From Rossellomorea vietnamensis (lineage in GTDB: Bacteria; Bacillota; Bacilli; Bacillales; Bacillaceae_B): DNA of 64,000 nt. The stretch is from contig NZ_LIXZ01000003.1 in the NCBI RefSeq assembly GCF_001305855.1, positions 248,001 through 312,000 of the forward strand, written 5' to 3'. This document shows, piece by piece, positions 26,018-36,182 of this stretch (position 1 is the first letter of the stretch; every line of letters begins with the position of its first letter). The notes below the pieces were generated by a model. That model was not told the origin of the DNA, did not search any database, and saw only the letters and a program-made list of their open reading frames with translations. The translations under genes and the position numbers were made by a program.

Positions 26018-26398
26018 TTAGTTGTTGGCTCCAGCTGCGATCCGCTTTACGTTTTGTTCGGCGGTTTTGGTGAGGTCTGGAGTGAAACCGTTTTTCATTC
26101 GCTTGTTCTCTTCGTTGAAGTAGTCTTGGACTTCCTGGTCGAATTCTATTTCAATAAGATCACGAATGTCTGTAATTCTGAGGGCGATCATAATGGATAC
26201 AAGGTGAGCCACAGTTAAAGATTTCTTCTTGAAATTCACTAGCTCATTGATCGTAGCCACTCTTAATCCCGTTAAGCGGTGAAGATCGCCTTGAGTCAAT
26301 CCTCGTTCACGCAGGATTTCTCCCAATTTAATGTGAATTTTATGGGGAAATTTATTTAGCGCTTCTATTACAATTGTATTTGTCTTTTGGTGAATCAT
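26018..26398 (-). CDS. XRE-type helix-turn-helix protein
   Basis: 126 residues. A Cro/C1-type domain lies in the middle: IKLGEILRERGLTQGDLHRL, TGLRVATINELVN (recognition helix) and LTVAHLVSIMIALRITDIRD. The C-terminal tail is acidic then basic, with no second domain. GGAGTTG precedes the ATG. Monocistronic; target genes unknown. Confidence 0.88.
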   Translation of the reverse strand: MIHQKTNTIVIEALNKFPHKIHIKLGEILRERGLTQGDLHRLTGLRVATINELVNFKKKSLTVAHLVSIMIALRITDIRDLIEIEFDQEVQDYFNEENKRMKNGFTPDLTKTAEQNVKRIAAGANN

Positions 26399-26524
26399 GA
26401 TGCTTCAACTCCTCATCCTATATCATATTAACTTGAATAAACGCATTCGTGAACCGGCAATAAATACCATCACATCGGGTACTTATGACCATTTCATTTT
26501 GAGCATCGATGAGGTATCTTGAAT

Positions 26525-26568
26525 CACAAAAAAGAAGACCCCGAAATCAGATTTCCGGGAGTCTCCCA
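26525..26568 (-). terminator. Intrinsic terminator of gene 26583-27149
   Basis: Minus strand GAGACTCCCGGAAAT pairs imperfectly with ATTTCGGGGTCTTC and is followed by TTTTTT. Confidence 0.65.
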
Positions 26569-26582
26569 TCCTATCTATCGTC

Positions 26583-27149
26583 TTACATCAATACGCTTTG
26601 GACCAGGCTTGTTTTCAAGCTTTCGTACACTTCCTGCCAAACCTCTTTGTCCTTACTATACTGAGAAGTCAAACGCTGGATCATTTCCTTCTGCTTCTCA
26701 TGGAAAAGTTCGTGGTCTTTCGGAGGAAGTTTCGCATTCTCATCATCCACGATCTTCTTAACCATGGGTGCCCGTGGACCCCATACAAGCTTTTCATTCC
26801 CCTCCTGATCGATAAAAATAAAGATCGGGATCGCTCTCGACGTTCCATTGCTCAAATATTGATCCATCAATTCAAGGTTTTCGTCCCGCAAAATCATCCG
26901 TACGTCCAGGTTGGCTGCCTCTGCCACTTTAAGAAGGATCGGAATATTCAACATGGCGTCCCCGCACCAATCCTCCGTGATCGCAATCACCCGTAAAGAA
27001 CGTTCTCCAAGTTGTTTCAGCACCTCTATATCTTCTTCCGGAACTCTAAAGTTCTTCAAGATGGTCTCCGTATTTTCTTTATGAACACTCATATTTTCTA
27101 TGTAATCTTCAGATGTCATTCCTTTATCAAACCATTGTTCCAAGTTCAT
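26583..27149 (-). CDS. Thioredoxin-fold protein with WCGDA motif
   Basis: 188 residues. The redox site is IAITEDWCGDAMLNIPILLKV, a single-cysteine version (WCGDA) of the thioredoxin CxxC, and SRAIPIFIFIDQEG holds the cis-proline. The N-terminus (EDYIENMSVHKENTETIL) and C-terminal helices match the thioredoxin-family proteins of Bacillus that have lost the second Cys. It may act as a bacillithiol-dependent or non-redox factor. GGAGGAGGAAGA precedes the ATG. Confidence 0.82.
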   Translation of the reverse strand: MNLEQWFDKGMTSEDYIENMSVHKENTETILKNFRVPEEDIEVLKQLGERSLRVIAITEDWCGDAMLNIPILLKVAEAANLDVRMILRDENLELMDQYLSNGTSRAIPIFIFIDQEGNEKLVWGPRAPMVKKIVDDENAKLPPKDHELFHEKQKEMIQRLTSQYSKDKEVWQEVYESLKTSLVQSVLM

Positions 27150-27480
27150 TCTTCTTCCTCCTCCAGCGTTCCACCCAATCGGGAATCACTGCACTCTTTT
27201 CTCTGAAATTCTCTCTCTAGCATATGCATGTTTCTCCTAATCCACAAGTGAAATCCATTTAGAATCAAACCAAAATTTTAATTGTACGATTATGTCTGTA
27301 GGAATATAATATAAGAAAAGCACCTTCGTGAACAGGTTCGAATGAACTGCTCCCCGGTGAAACTCTTCCACCCAAAAAAAGGAATAGCGAAAACGCTACT
27401 CCTCAACTATTTTTCCAGAGGGGGATGGAAACAGGTAAGTATGGAAAGAGATATATCTTTCATACATCTTTCCTTGACAG
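27150..27480. other. Intergenic region without a recognisable gene
   Basis: I see no supported coding sequence. A rightward frame from 27342 of 76 codons has no ribosome-binding site and no family likeness. The region probably carries the promoter of the leftward gene at 27149 and AT-rich spacer. Confidence 0.5.
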
Positions 27481-27504
27481 AAAAAAAGCTGACTCAATTG
27501 TCAG
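27481..27504 (-). terminator. Short intrinsic terminator downstream of the 54-residue gene
   Basis: Minus strand CTGAC-AATTGA-GTCAG followed by CTTTTTTT. Confidence 0.6.
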
Positions 27505-27568
27505 TTTCATCCTCTCATTTTTTGGTTACATTAAATGGATATAGGACGACTCTTTCCATTGAACCATC

Positions 27569-27733
27569 TTAGACATCCTGTGATTTTTCAATTATTTTTG
27601 CCACTTTATTGTAGTAGTAGTTCAGCTCGACTAGGCTATCTGCCTCCTTCAGCCGCTTTAGGTAGTGACTCGCTTTTTCATAGTCTTCTGGTGGCAGTTC
27701 AACCTTGATTCTATTTTTCTTCCACTTCGCCAA
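27569..27733 (-). CDS. Very small conserved-looking protein (54 residues), paralog of 28229-28384
   Basis: TTG start at 27733 with GAGGTGA six bases upstream; overlaps the end of the preceding membrane-protein gene by 23 bases. The sequence begins AKWKKNRIKVELPPEDY and ends YYYNKVAKIIEKSQDV; it is basic and predicted helical in its second half. The segment from the Y of HYLKRLKEADS to IIEK aligns without gaps to the divergent 51-residue protein at 28229-28384 (12 of 27 identical). No known family. Coupled to the membrane protein, so possibly one functional unit. Confidence 0.75.
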   Translation of the reverse strand: MAKWKKNRIKVELPPEDYEKASHYLKRLKEADSLVELNYYYNKVAKIIEKSQDV

Positions 27734-28127
27734 CAGGTTTCACCTCATTATGGTTTGAAGATCCTCCCTTAGAGGTCGGTTCGAGCTGATAATGAGATAG
27801 CTCTTGAATATAGGATGCTTTGGTCGCTGCTAAATTTTGTTCGATTTTTCGTGTGATGACGGAACTTCCACCGATTCCTGATAATAAACTGATGTAGATG
27901 ACATACCACATCGGGACGGTGTCCACAACCGGTAACACGGACAGATACCCTGCAAGAACGCCTATGATAATATCCTTAGTTGAGCCAAAAAGATAATGTT
28001 TCTCACCCTGGTCATCGATGAATTTTCTTGGAAAAGTGAAATGACCATTTTTGAAAACCAGAATATGTCCTAAGCCCCCAATACCACCCATTAACATTGG
28101 CAACAAGATCACTTCGAATAAGGACAT
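27711..28127 (-). CDS. Small membrane protein, possibly DUF4257-like
   Basis: 138 residues with three hydrophobic segments: LFEVILLPMLMGGIGGLGHI, DIIIGVLAGYLSVLPVV and WYVIYISLLSGIGGSSVI. A charged, Lys/Glu-rich cytoplasmic tail follows (VEEK end). The GGIGG...KNG..PR layout followed by two glycine-rich helices is reminiscent of DUF4257 proteins, a tentative memory match. ATG 28127 has GAGGG upstream. It is followed by the 54-residue gene and faces the 51-residue gene across 101 bases. Confidence 0.75.
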   Translation of the reverse strand: MSLFEVILLPMLMGGIGGLGHILVFKNGHFTFPRKFIDDQGEKHYLFGSTKDIIIGVLAGYLSVLPVVDTVPMWYVIYISLLSGIGGSSVITRKIEQNLAATKASYIQELSHYQLEPTSKGGSSNHNEVKPVGEVEEK

Positions 28128-28228
28128 TCTATCCACCCTCTGGAATCATTTACTATTATTATATATTATTTACAGAAAATTCAGAATAGATAATTGGACG
28201 CAATTTTGTCCTTTAAAGGAGCGCCATT

Positions 28229-28384
28229 ATGAGAAAAATTGTGATGAAAGTCTCGTCAATCGACAAACTTCGATTCCAAAACTATATGATGCAGCTAAAA
28301 AGGGCTGAATCAAAAGTAGAAGCAGATACGTATTACCGCTTAGCCAAACAGATCCTGGAGAAGGCGAAAAGGAAGCAAATGTGA
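28229..28384 (+). CDS. Very small protein (51 residues), paralog of 27569-27733
   Basis: ATG 28229 has AAAGGAG seven bases upstream. The product starts MRKIVMKVSSIDKLRFQN and ends YYRLAKQILEKAKRKQM; it is basic and helical. It aligns with the leftward 54-residue protein over the LK.A.S.VE....YY.....I.EK segment with equal spacing. The two genes diverge around the small membrane-protein gene, which suggests local duplication and a shared role. Function unknown. Confidence 0.75.
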   Translation: MRKIVMKVSSIDKLRFQNYMMQLKRAESKVEADTYYRLAKQILEKAKRKQM

Positions 28385-28416
28385 TGATTCCTCACTGGAC
28401 TCCTTGTAAAAACACA

Positions 28417-28443
28417 AAAAAAGAAGAGCCATTACAGCCCTTC
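28417..28443 (-). terminator. Intrinsic terminator of the neutral protease gene
   Basis: Minus strand AGAAGGGC / GCTCTTCT around TGTAATG, followed by TTTTTTT. Confidence 0.8.
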
Positions 28444-28459
28444 TCTCCTCTCTGCCTGT

Positions 28460-30130
<1,671 letters not shown>

Positions 30131-30305
30131 TTACAACACCTCTTTGATAGAATTTTCAAACTATTTAAAACATTAAATACACTATAATACAAGCCTCCAA
30201 CATTACGAACGAGCCAAAAGACCTAACATTCATATTTTCCAACCCCGGGTTAAATGACCTACACAAAACGGCCGAAAACCACTTCAATCAGGAAAACTTG
30301 AACAA

Positions 30306-30349
30306 AAAGAGGGACGGACCTTGAAAAATTTCAAGGTCCGTCCCTCTTT
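30306..30349. repeat. GGTCCGTCC-family repeat, perfect 21-bp inverted pair
   Basis: AAAGAGGGACGGACCTTGAAA (30306-30326) and its exact reverse complement (30329-30349) are separated by two bases. The pair sits between the protease and the gatB terminator, in the 30131-30411 gap. Confidence 0.92.
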
Positions 30350-30354
30350 CCAAA

Positions 30355-30391
30355 GAAAAGCCCCCTCGAAACCAATTGGTTTCGAGGGGGC
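30355..30391 (-). terminator. Intrinsic terminator of gatCAB
   Basis: GCCCCCTCGAAACC (30360-30373) and GGTTTCGAGGGGGC (30378-30391) form a perfect 14-bp stem; on the minus strand CTTTTC follows. Confidence 0.85.
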
Positions 30392-30411
30392 AATATGATT
30401 AAAAATAATGA

Positions 30412-31842
30412 TTAACGTTTTTGAATTTCTTGAAGCAATAATTTGTTTACAAGCGGCGGATTTGCCTGACCTTTTGTCGCTTTCATGATTTGACCGACAA
30501 GGAAGCCGATGGCACGGTCTTTTCCGTTCTTGTAATCTTCGATGGATTGTGGATTCGCATCCAGTGTTTCCGTCACGATCTTGAGTAAGGCACCTTCGTC
30601 AGAAATTTGAACAAGGCCTTTGTCTTTCACGATTTGCTCAGGATCTCCACCGTTTTCTACTAATTCCTTGAACACTTTCTTCGCAATCTTGGAAGAAATC
30701 GTTCCTTTTTCGATCAACTCGATCATGCCTGCGAGTCCTTTAGGAGTCAGCTTAACATCCTCCAGTTCCTTCTGTTGGGCATTCAGGTATGCCGAAACTT
30801 CACCCATCAGCCAGTTAGAGGCAAGCTTCGCATCCGCACCTGCTTCAACGGTATCCTGGAAGAAATCAGACATTTCCTTCGTCAAAGTCAGAACCATGGC
30901 ATCATATGCAGGTAAGCCAAGTTCCTCTACGTAGCGCTTTTTACGCTCATCCGGAAGCTCAGGGATCTCTGCACGGATGCGGTCCATCCACTCTTGGTCG
31001 ATATGCAGGTGTAGTAAATCCGGTTCAGGGAAGTAACGGTAATCATCGGACCCTTCTTTGACACGCATGAGGATCGTTTTACCTGTTGATTCATCGAACC
31101 GAAGCGTTTCCTGCTGAATCAATCCTCCAGATAAAAGCACTTTCTCCTGACGGACGATTTCGTATTCCAATCCTTTTTTAACAAAGTTAAAGGAGTTCAG
31201 GTTTTTAAGTTCAGCTTTCGTTCCAAACTTTTCCTGACCGATTGGACGCAGGGAAATGTTGGCGTCACAACGAAGCGACCCTTCTTCCATCTTACAATCG
31301 GAAACCCCTGTATATTGAATGATGGATTTCAACTTCTCAAGATATGCATACGCTTCTTCAGGAGTACGGATATCCGGCTCGGATACAATCTCAATCAGAG
31401 GTGTTCCTTGACGGTTATAGTCGACAAGGGAATACCCGTCGCCTGAGTGCGTCAGTTTCCCTGCATCTTCTTCAAGGTGAAGACGAGTGATCCCGATGCG
31501 TTTCTTCTCACCGTTCACTTCAATTTCAATCCAGCCGTTCTCACCGATCGGCTTATCAAATTGAGAGATTTGGTACGCTTTCGGATTATCAGGATAGAAA
31601 TAGTTTTTACGGTCAAACTTTGTATCCGTGGCGATCTCACAGTTCAATGCGATTGCCGCTTTCATACCGAACTCAATGGCACGTTTGTTAACGACTGGAA
31701 GAACACCAGGGTATCCAAGGTCGATCACGTTCGTATTCGTATTCGGCTCTGCTCCGAAATGGTTCGGTGCAGGAGAAAACATCTTACTGTCCGTTTTTAA
31801 TTCTACGTGGACTTCTAGTCCGATTACTGGTTCAAAGTTCAT
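30412..31842 (-). CDS. gatB: Asp-tRNA(Asn)/Glu-tRNA(Gln) amidotransferase subunit B
   Basis: 476 residues, the usual length. [30 protein letters not shown] and [10 protein letters not shown] are GatB signatures; the tail domain ([15 protein letters not shown]) contacts tRNA. It phosphorylates and receives ammonia to convert misacylated Glu-tRNA(Gln) in the transamidation route used by Gram-positive bacteria. ATG 31842 has GGGGTG at good spacing and overlaps nothing. It is third in the gatC-gatA-gatB operon. Confidence 0.97.
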   Translation of the reverse strand: MNFEPVIGLEVHVELKTDSKMFSPAPNHFGAEPNTNTNVIDLGYPGVLPVVNKRAIEFGMKAAIALNCEIATDTKFDRKNYFYPDNPKAYQISQFDKPIGENGWIEIEVNGEKKRIGITRLHLEEDAGKLTHSGDGYSLVDYNRQGTPLIEIVSEPDIRTPEEAYAYLEKLKSIIQYTGVSDCKMEEGSLRCDANISLRPIGQEKFGTKAELKNLNSFNFVKKGLEYEIVRQEKVLLSGGLIQQETLRFDESTGKTILMRVKEGSDDYRYFPEPDLLHLHIDQEWMDRIRAEIPELPDERKKRYVEELGLPAYDAMVLTLTKEMSDFFQDTVEAGADAKLASNWLMGEVSAYLNAQQKELEDVKLTPKGLAGMIELIEKGTISSKIAKKVFKELVENGGDPEQIVKDKGLVQISDEGALLKIVTETLDANPQSIEDYKNGKDRAIGFLVGQIMKATKGQANPPLVNKLLLQEIQKR

Positions 31843-31854
31843 TGATTTCACCCC

Positions 31855-33315
31855 TTACAGTTGTGGTCTTTTTGTATGGAAATCTGTAGCCTGCTCGAAT
31901 GCATGAGCTACGCGATAAATCGTACTTTCGTCAAAATGCTTCCCGATGATCTGCAGTCCAAGCGGCAGTCCTGTTGAAGAGAATCCACAAGGGACTGAGA
32001 TTCCCGGCACGCCTGCAAGGTTTACTGGAATCGTTAAAATATCGTTCGCATACATCGTTAATGGATCATCGATTTTTTCCCCGATTTTAAACGCCGGAGT
32101 CGGTGTTGTCGGTCCGATGATGACGTCATATTTCGCAAATACATCCTCGAAGTCTTTCTTGATCAGCGTACGGGCCTGCTGTGCTTTTTTGTAATAAGCT
32201 TCATAGTAACCAGAGCTGAGTGCAAACGTTCCAAGCATGATACGACGCTTCACTTCATCCCCGAAGCCTTCTGCACGTGTCTTCTTATAAAGATCAAGAA
32301 GGTTCTCTGCGTTCGGTGTACGGTATCCGTAACGAACACCATCGAAGCGTGCAAGATTGGCAGACGCTTCAGAAGATGCCAATAAGTAATACGTTGAAAC
32401 ACCGAATTTAGAATGAGGAAGGGAAACCTCTTCCCATGTAGCACCCATGCCTTCCAACACTTTCAGTGAAGCAAGAACGGCTTGACGGGCTTCTTCCCCG
32501 ACACCTTCTCCTAAATATTCTTTCGGTACAGCAATTTTCAAACCTTTTACATCACCTGTAAGGGCTTCTGCATAATTCGGAACCTCTACATTCGCGGAAG
32601 TCGAGTCATTCGGATCAAGACCAGCGATTGCTTGCAGCAAGTACGCGTTGTCTTCTACGTTACGAGTGATTGGTCCGATTTGATCAAGTGAAGATGCGAA
32701 TGCTACCAGACCGAAACGGGAAACACGTCCATAAGTAGGTTTTAATCCGACTGTACCCGTGAATGCCGCCGGCTGACGAATGGATCCACCTGTATCTGAA
32801 CCAAGTGAGAAAGGAACTTCACCAGCTGCAACGGATGCTGCTGATCCACCTGAAGATCCGCCTGGAACCGTTTCAAGATTCCATGGGTTGCTCGTTTTCT
32901 GGAAACCGGAGTTCTCAGTAGATGAACCCATCGCAAACTCATCCATATTCAATTTACCGATCGTGATCGTATCGGCACTATGTAATTTATTGATGACCGT
33001 CGCATCATAAATCGGATTGAAGTTTTCAAGGATTTTACTCGCACAGGTTGTACGAAGACCCTTTGTAACGATATTGTCCTTGATTCCGATCGGCATTCCG
33101 AAAAGAAGGCCTTTACTTTCATCCGTACCAAGCTTGGAATCCCTTTCCTTCGCTTTACTGCGGGCATTTTCTTCATCCAATGTTAAAAACGCCTTTACTT
33201 TATCTTCCACGGCATCGATTCGTTTGTACGACTCGTCTACCAGGTCTGTGACAGATACTTCTTTCTTATGTAAAAGTTCATGAAGCTCTGATAATTTATG
33301 GTCAAATAATGACAT
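31855..33315 (-). CDS. gatA: Asp-tRNA(Asn)/Glu-tRNA(Gln) amidotransferase subunit A
   Basis: 486 residues, amidase-signature family. The Ser-cisSer-Lys triad is visible: Lys79 in [10 protein letters not shown], Ser154 in [10 protein letters not shown] and Ser178 in [10 protein letters not shown], the same numbers as in S. aureus GatA. It hydrolyses glutamine to deliver ammonia to GatB. The ATG is preceded by GGAGGGGA. It lies 12 bases downstream of gatC. Confidence 0.97.
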   Translation of the reverse strand: MSLFDHKLSELHELLHKKEVSVTDLVDESYKRIDAVEDKVKAFLTLDEENARSKAKERDSKLGTDESKGLLFGMPIGIKDNIVTKGLRTTCASKILENFNPIYDATVINKLHSADTITIGKLNMDEFAMGSSTENSGFQKTSNPWNLETVPGGSSGGSAASVAAGEVPFSLGSDTGGSIRQPAAFTGTVGLKPTYGRVSRFGLVAFASSLDQIGPITRNVEDNAYLLQAIAGLDPNDSTSANVEVPNYAEALTGDVKGLKIAVPKEYLGEGVGEEARQAVLASLKVLEGMGATWEEVSLPHSKFGVSTYYLLASSEASANLARFDGVRYGYRTPNAENLLDLYKKTRAEGFGDEVKRRIMLGTFALSSGYYEAYYKKAQQARTLIKKDFEDVFAKYDVIIGPTTPTPAFKIGEKIDDPLTMYANDILTIPVNLAGVPGISVPCGFSSTGLPLGLQIIGKHFDESTIYRVAHAFEQATDFHTKRPQL

Positions 33316-33327
33316 GAGGTCCCCTCC

Positions 33328-33618
33328 TTAGTCCAAGATCGATGGAACGCGAACTTGTCCATCTTGTTTGTCTGGTGCGTTCTTCAATACTTCTTCACGC
33401 GGCAATCCTTCAACAGGCTTATCTTCACGCATCACGTTCTTCATATCCAGTACATGACTCGTTGCTTCCACATTTGAAGTATCCAATTCATTCAGCTGCT
33501 CTGCAAACCCGATAATCGCATCCAGCTGAGTCGTAAACTTCTTCGCTTCATCCTCTGTGATGGCTAGTCGTGCAAGGTGTGCAACATGCTTTACCTGCTC
33601 TTCAGAAATTCTAGACAT
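33328..33618 (-). CDS. gatC: Asp-tRNA(Asn)/Glu-tRNA(Gln) amidotransferase subunit C
   Basis: 96 residues. It starts [20 protein letters not shown], the standard GatC opening, and ends PSILD. It is the small subunit that wraps around GatA and GatB and is needed for assembly. ATG 33618 has GGAGGTGAAG upstream; the longer frame to 33723 crosses the upstream region. First gene of the operon. Confidence 0.95.
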   Translation of the reverse strand: MSRISEEQVKHVAHLARLAITEDEAKKFTTQLDAIIGFAEQLNELDTSNVEATSHVLDMKNVMREDKPVEGLPREEVLKNAPDKQDGQVRVPSILD

Positions 33619-33886
33619 CTTCTTCACCTCCGTATATGTTCGAACACTCACAATACTATTGATAATACCAAAATTCGCTTCATTAAAGCAACTATGATAA
33701 GAGATAACCATTGTTATGGGCATGGCTGATTCTTGTCCATACCTCCGTCTATTCTATCACGAAATGAGGGGTGGGTGTGATTTTGTGAGGAACACTGATT
33801 GTGGTTGTCCGTCCCTGTAAAAAATGTCAGGGATTGAAAGGGTAGATTGTCTGTTTTAGCTGGGGAAGAAGTAAGGGGGGAGTAGA

Positions 33887-33997
33887 TTGCGTCGTTTTGG
33901 CCGTTGATTGCGTCATTTTCCAGATAATTGCGTCGTTTTTTTATTAATTGCGTCATTTACGTAATTAATCTTGCGTCATTTTTCTTTTATTTGCGTC
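33887..33997 (+). repeat. Six-copy array of TTGCGTC at about 20-bp spacing
   Basis: TTGCGTC occurs at 33887, 33908, 33928, 33948, 33971 and 33991 (intervals 21, 20, 20, 23 and 20 bases), each followed by an A/G and usually TTT. The spacers are AT-rich and unalike. It lies in the 33619-34091 gap between gatC and the cupin gene, which holds nothing else I recognise. The spacing, close to two helical turns, would place all copies on one face of the helix. Confidence 0.85.
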
Positions 33998-34091
33998 AAT
34001 TACCACATATTGGATTAAACCGCTCTTTTCACTCTTCAAAAATAAAGGATTCCCCGACCCCAAAACCGAAACTATTAAAGGAGGTGAGTTT

Positions 34092-34448
34092 ATGAAAATA
34101 TACAGTTTCAAGCAGAATACCGGAAAATCCATTCACCAATTTATTAGTAAAAACGTGACGATTCATCCTTTACTGAAGCCTGATGAGCCATTCCAAATCG
34201 GGTATTTTTATTTAGAAGAAAATAGCGTGCTGGGCATGCATCCCGCCATGTGCGATCAACTTCTGATGATCACGTCTGGACGTGGATGGGTGAGGGTCGA
34301 GGGAGGAGAAAAGATCGTAGTGGAACCGGGCATGGCGGTCTTTTGGCAGGAAGGGGAAATGCACGAATCCGGATCCGATGATGGTATGACTGCCATTGTA
34401 GCCGAAGGAAGCAGACTCGACCCCGACCAGTATCTCCATACCAATTAA
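34092..34448 (+). CDS. Cupin-domain protein
   Basis: 118 residues. The cupin barrel motifs are recognisable: LGMHPAMCDQLLMITSGRGW...EGG (motif 1 region, with His and Glu/Gln positions) and GMAVFWQEGEMHESG (motif 2 with His). It probably binds a metal and a small ligand; no enzyme activity can be assigned. GGAGGTGAG lies upstream of the ATG. Confidence 0.82.
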   Translation: MKIYSFKQNTGKSIHQFISKNVTIHPLLKPDEPFQIGYFYLEENSVLGMHPAMCDQLLMITSGRGWVRVEGGEKIVVEPGMAVFWQEGEMHESGSDDGMTAIVAEGSRLDPDQYLHTN

Positions 34449-34521
34449 AGCTTTCCATTTGCTTCCTCTCCTCCATTTGATTACCTTTAAATAGAGTACT
34501 TAAATGGAGAGGGTTTTCAAC

Positions 34522-35586
34522 ATGCATCCAATTCTATTAGCCTTCATAGCCGGGGTTATAGGCGGAGGGGTGTTCACGCTCCTGCATCTTCCCCTGTCCT
34601 GGCTGCTCGGTTCCATGGTTTCTGTCTTCCTAATCAACAAATGGACAAAGATTGAGCTAGCCTGGCCATCCTATCTCCGTGATCTCGGATTGATCATCGT
34701 CGGCTATGCCATCGGGCAGTCTTTCAGTCAGAAAACGATGATCGAAATCTTCACTCAGCTTCCTTCCATGCTGACGATGACGGTTGCGATTATTGCTTTC
34801 AGTATGGTTCTTGCTTACATCACGTCTAAAATGACAGGAATCGGTCTGTCTTCGACCATTACAGGCAGTATACCCGGGGGACTTTCACAAATGGTGGCTC
34901 TCGGGGAGGAAATGAAGAATGTCGACTTGACCGTCGTGACGATTTTACAGGTAATAAGGCTGCTGTCGGTCATCTTTGTGGTACCGTTCCTGGTGTTCAG
35001 TCCCCTTTTAGCTGGAGGAGGAACGGGTTCAGGTCCTGCCGCGCGTCAAATTGAGATTCCTTCTTTCCACTTGGGGTTTGTCGTTTTTTTCTTGATTGCC
35101 ATTGGAGCAGGCTTCCTGGCTAGAAGAATCCATTTGCCAACCCCGACCTTACTTGGTCCGATCTTAGTGATCGGCGGATTCATGGTGGCTGAATTGCCGG
35201 TCCCGCATATGCCCGGACTGTTCATTATTCTGGCTCAATTATCTCTCGGGATTTATTTTAGTTTCATGATGAATTTCTCGTCATCCAAATCGATGGGAAA
35301 ATTTATCCTATGGTCGCTGTTTACTTCCCTGTGCCTGCTTTTAGGTTGTGTGGGACTTAGCTTTATATTAAGCCGCTGGCATGATGTGTCTTTTTTGACT
35401 GCGTTCATCAGCATGGCTCCCGGTGGAATGGCAGAGATGGCACTGGTCGGACAAGCCGTCAACGCGGATCTTTCCATCATTACCGGATACCATCTATTCC
35501 GGATCTTATTTATTCTGTTCATCATCCCAGCGATTTTGAGAGGGCTTTTTAAACTATCTATTTTCCAAAAAGGCAATCACTATTAG
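34522..35586 (+). CDS. AbrB family membrane protein (putative ammonia monooxygenase-related)
   Basis: 354 residues with about ten membrane helices arranged as a two-fold repeat; SIPGGLSQMVALGEEMKNVD and SMAPGGMAEMALVGQAVNAD are the paired signatures of the PF05145 AbrB family. GGAGAGGG lies eight bases before the ATG at 34522. Members are membrane proteins of uncertain function; some were annotated as ammonia monooxygenase without biochemical support. The stop codon overlaps the stop of the convergent yueI. Confidence 0.85.
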   Translation: MHPILLAFIAGVIGGGVFTLLHLPLSWLLGSMVSVFLINKWTKIELAWPSYLRDLGLIIVGYAIGQSFSQKTMIEIFTQLPSMLTMTVAIIAFSMVLAYITSKMTGIGLSSTITGSIPGGLSQMVALGEEMKNVDLTVVTILQVIRLLSVIFVVPFLVFSPLLAGGGTGSGPAARQIEIPSFHLGFVVFFLIAIGAGFLARRIHLPTPTLLGPILVIGGFMVAELPVPHMPGLFIILAQLSLGIYFSFMMNFSSSKSMGKFILWSLFTSLCLLLGCVGLSFILSRWHDVSFLTAFISMAPGGMAEMALVGQAVNADLSIITGYHLFRILFILFIIPAILRGLFKLSIFQKGNHY

Positions 35587-36032
35587 AAAAGCTTATTCTT
35601 AATGGATGAGAATAGGCTTTTCTTTTGCTTTGGCTTCGATTTTGCTTCCATCACTTTCTCACTTTTTTTCTGCACATAGATCTCTTCCTGATCAATGGCA
35701 TGATCATAAGCGAGAACGAGTCCGATATCCGTTTCGATCTCCTTATTGGTAACCATGGAAAACGACACATGATACGTATCGGCAAGCTTGATGTATTTAG
35801 ATAAAAACGTGTAGCTCATGTTACCATTCAGTAAAAGTTTTGCATCAGGATGCTTTTTCAAATGATCCTGGACTTCCTTGTAGATCCCCTTTTCCCTCAC
35901 CTGACTTTGGGTAAGGGCAATGACGATCCGCTCTCTCAGGGTCCCCAGAAACTTCCTTCTTTCATCAGGCTTGGTTTGTTTTTGCCCATATATTCCATTT
36001 TCCAAGTAATCATCTATGGTTGGCTTACTCAA
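35583..36032 (-). CDS. yueI: YueI family protein (DUF1694)
   Basis: 149 residues. DDYLENGIYGQKQTKPDERRKFLGTLRERIVIALTQSQV, split over several helices, matches the DUF1694 pattern, as does LLLNGNMSYTFLSKYI and FSMVTNKEIETDIGLVLAYD. The start is TTG 36032 with GGAGGT nine bases upstream, giving the family-like N-terminus; a GTG at 36038 is also possible. Cytoplasmic; function not known. The last codons overlap the convergent gene's stop and a terminator hairpin. Confidence 0.85.
   Translation of the reverse strand: MSKPTIDDYLENGIYGQKQTKPDERRKFLGTLRERIVIALTQSQVREKGIYKEVQDHLKKHPDAKLLLNGNMSYTFLSKYIKLADTYHVSFSMVTNKEIETDIGLVLAYDHAIDQEEIYVQKKSEKVMEAKSKPKQKKSLFSSIKNKLF
35587..35621. terminator. Bidirectional terminator within the end of yueI
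   Basis: AAAAGCTTATTCT and AGAATAGGCTTTT form a 13-bp stem (one G-U pair) lying inside the coding end of yueI, thus encoding KNKLF while serving the convergent AbrB gene. Confidence 0.75.
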
Positions 36033-36142
36033 AAACACTGCACCTCCAAAACGTCTTATTACAGTTTCTCCTACACTATATGTTTACATGTGTTCATTTG
36101 GTTCTGTCCCATTTTCTCTTATGGGAATGCTTTCAGGCAACT

Positions 36143-36177
36143 AAAAGGGTCCGCTCTGAAACGAGAGCGAACCCTTT
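36143..36177 (-). terminator. Intrinsic terminator of the arginine operon
   Basis: AAAGGGTCCGCTCT (36144-36157) and AGAGCGAACCCTTT (36164-36177) pair with a GU/mismatch; on the minus strand TTTT follows. Confidence 0.72.
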
Positions 36178-36182
36178 GCCAT

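Noticed and set aside
27342-27572. Possible 76-codon rightward gene
   Set aside because: No ribosome-binding site and no recognisable family; it overlaps the end of the leftward 54-residue gene.
33714-33956. Leftward 80-codon frame over the TTGCGTC array
   Set aside because: Its opening codons are the repeat units themselves, with no ribosome-binding site.
33887-33997. CRISPR array
   Set aside because: The repeat unit is only 7-12 bases, spacers are about 13 bases, and no cas gene is near.
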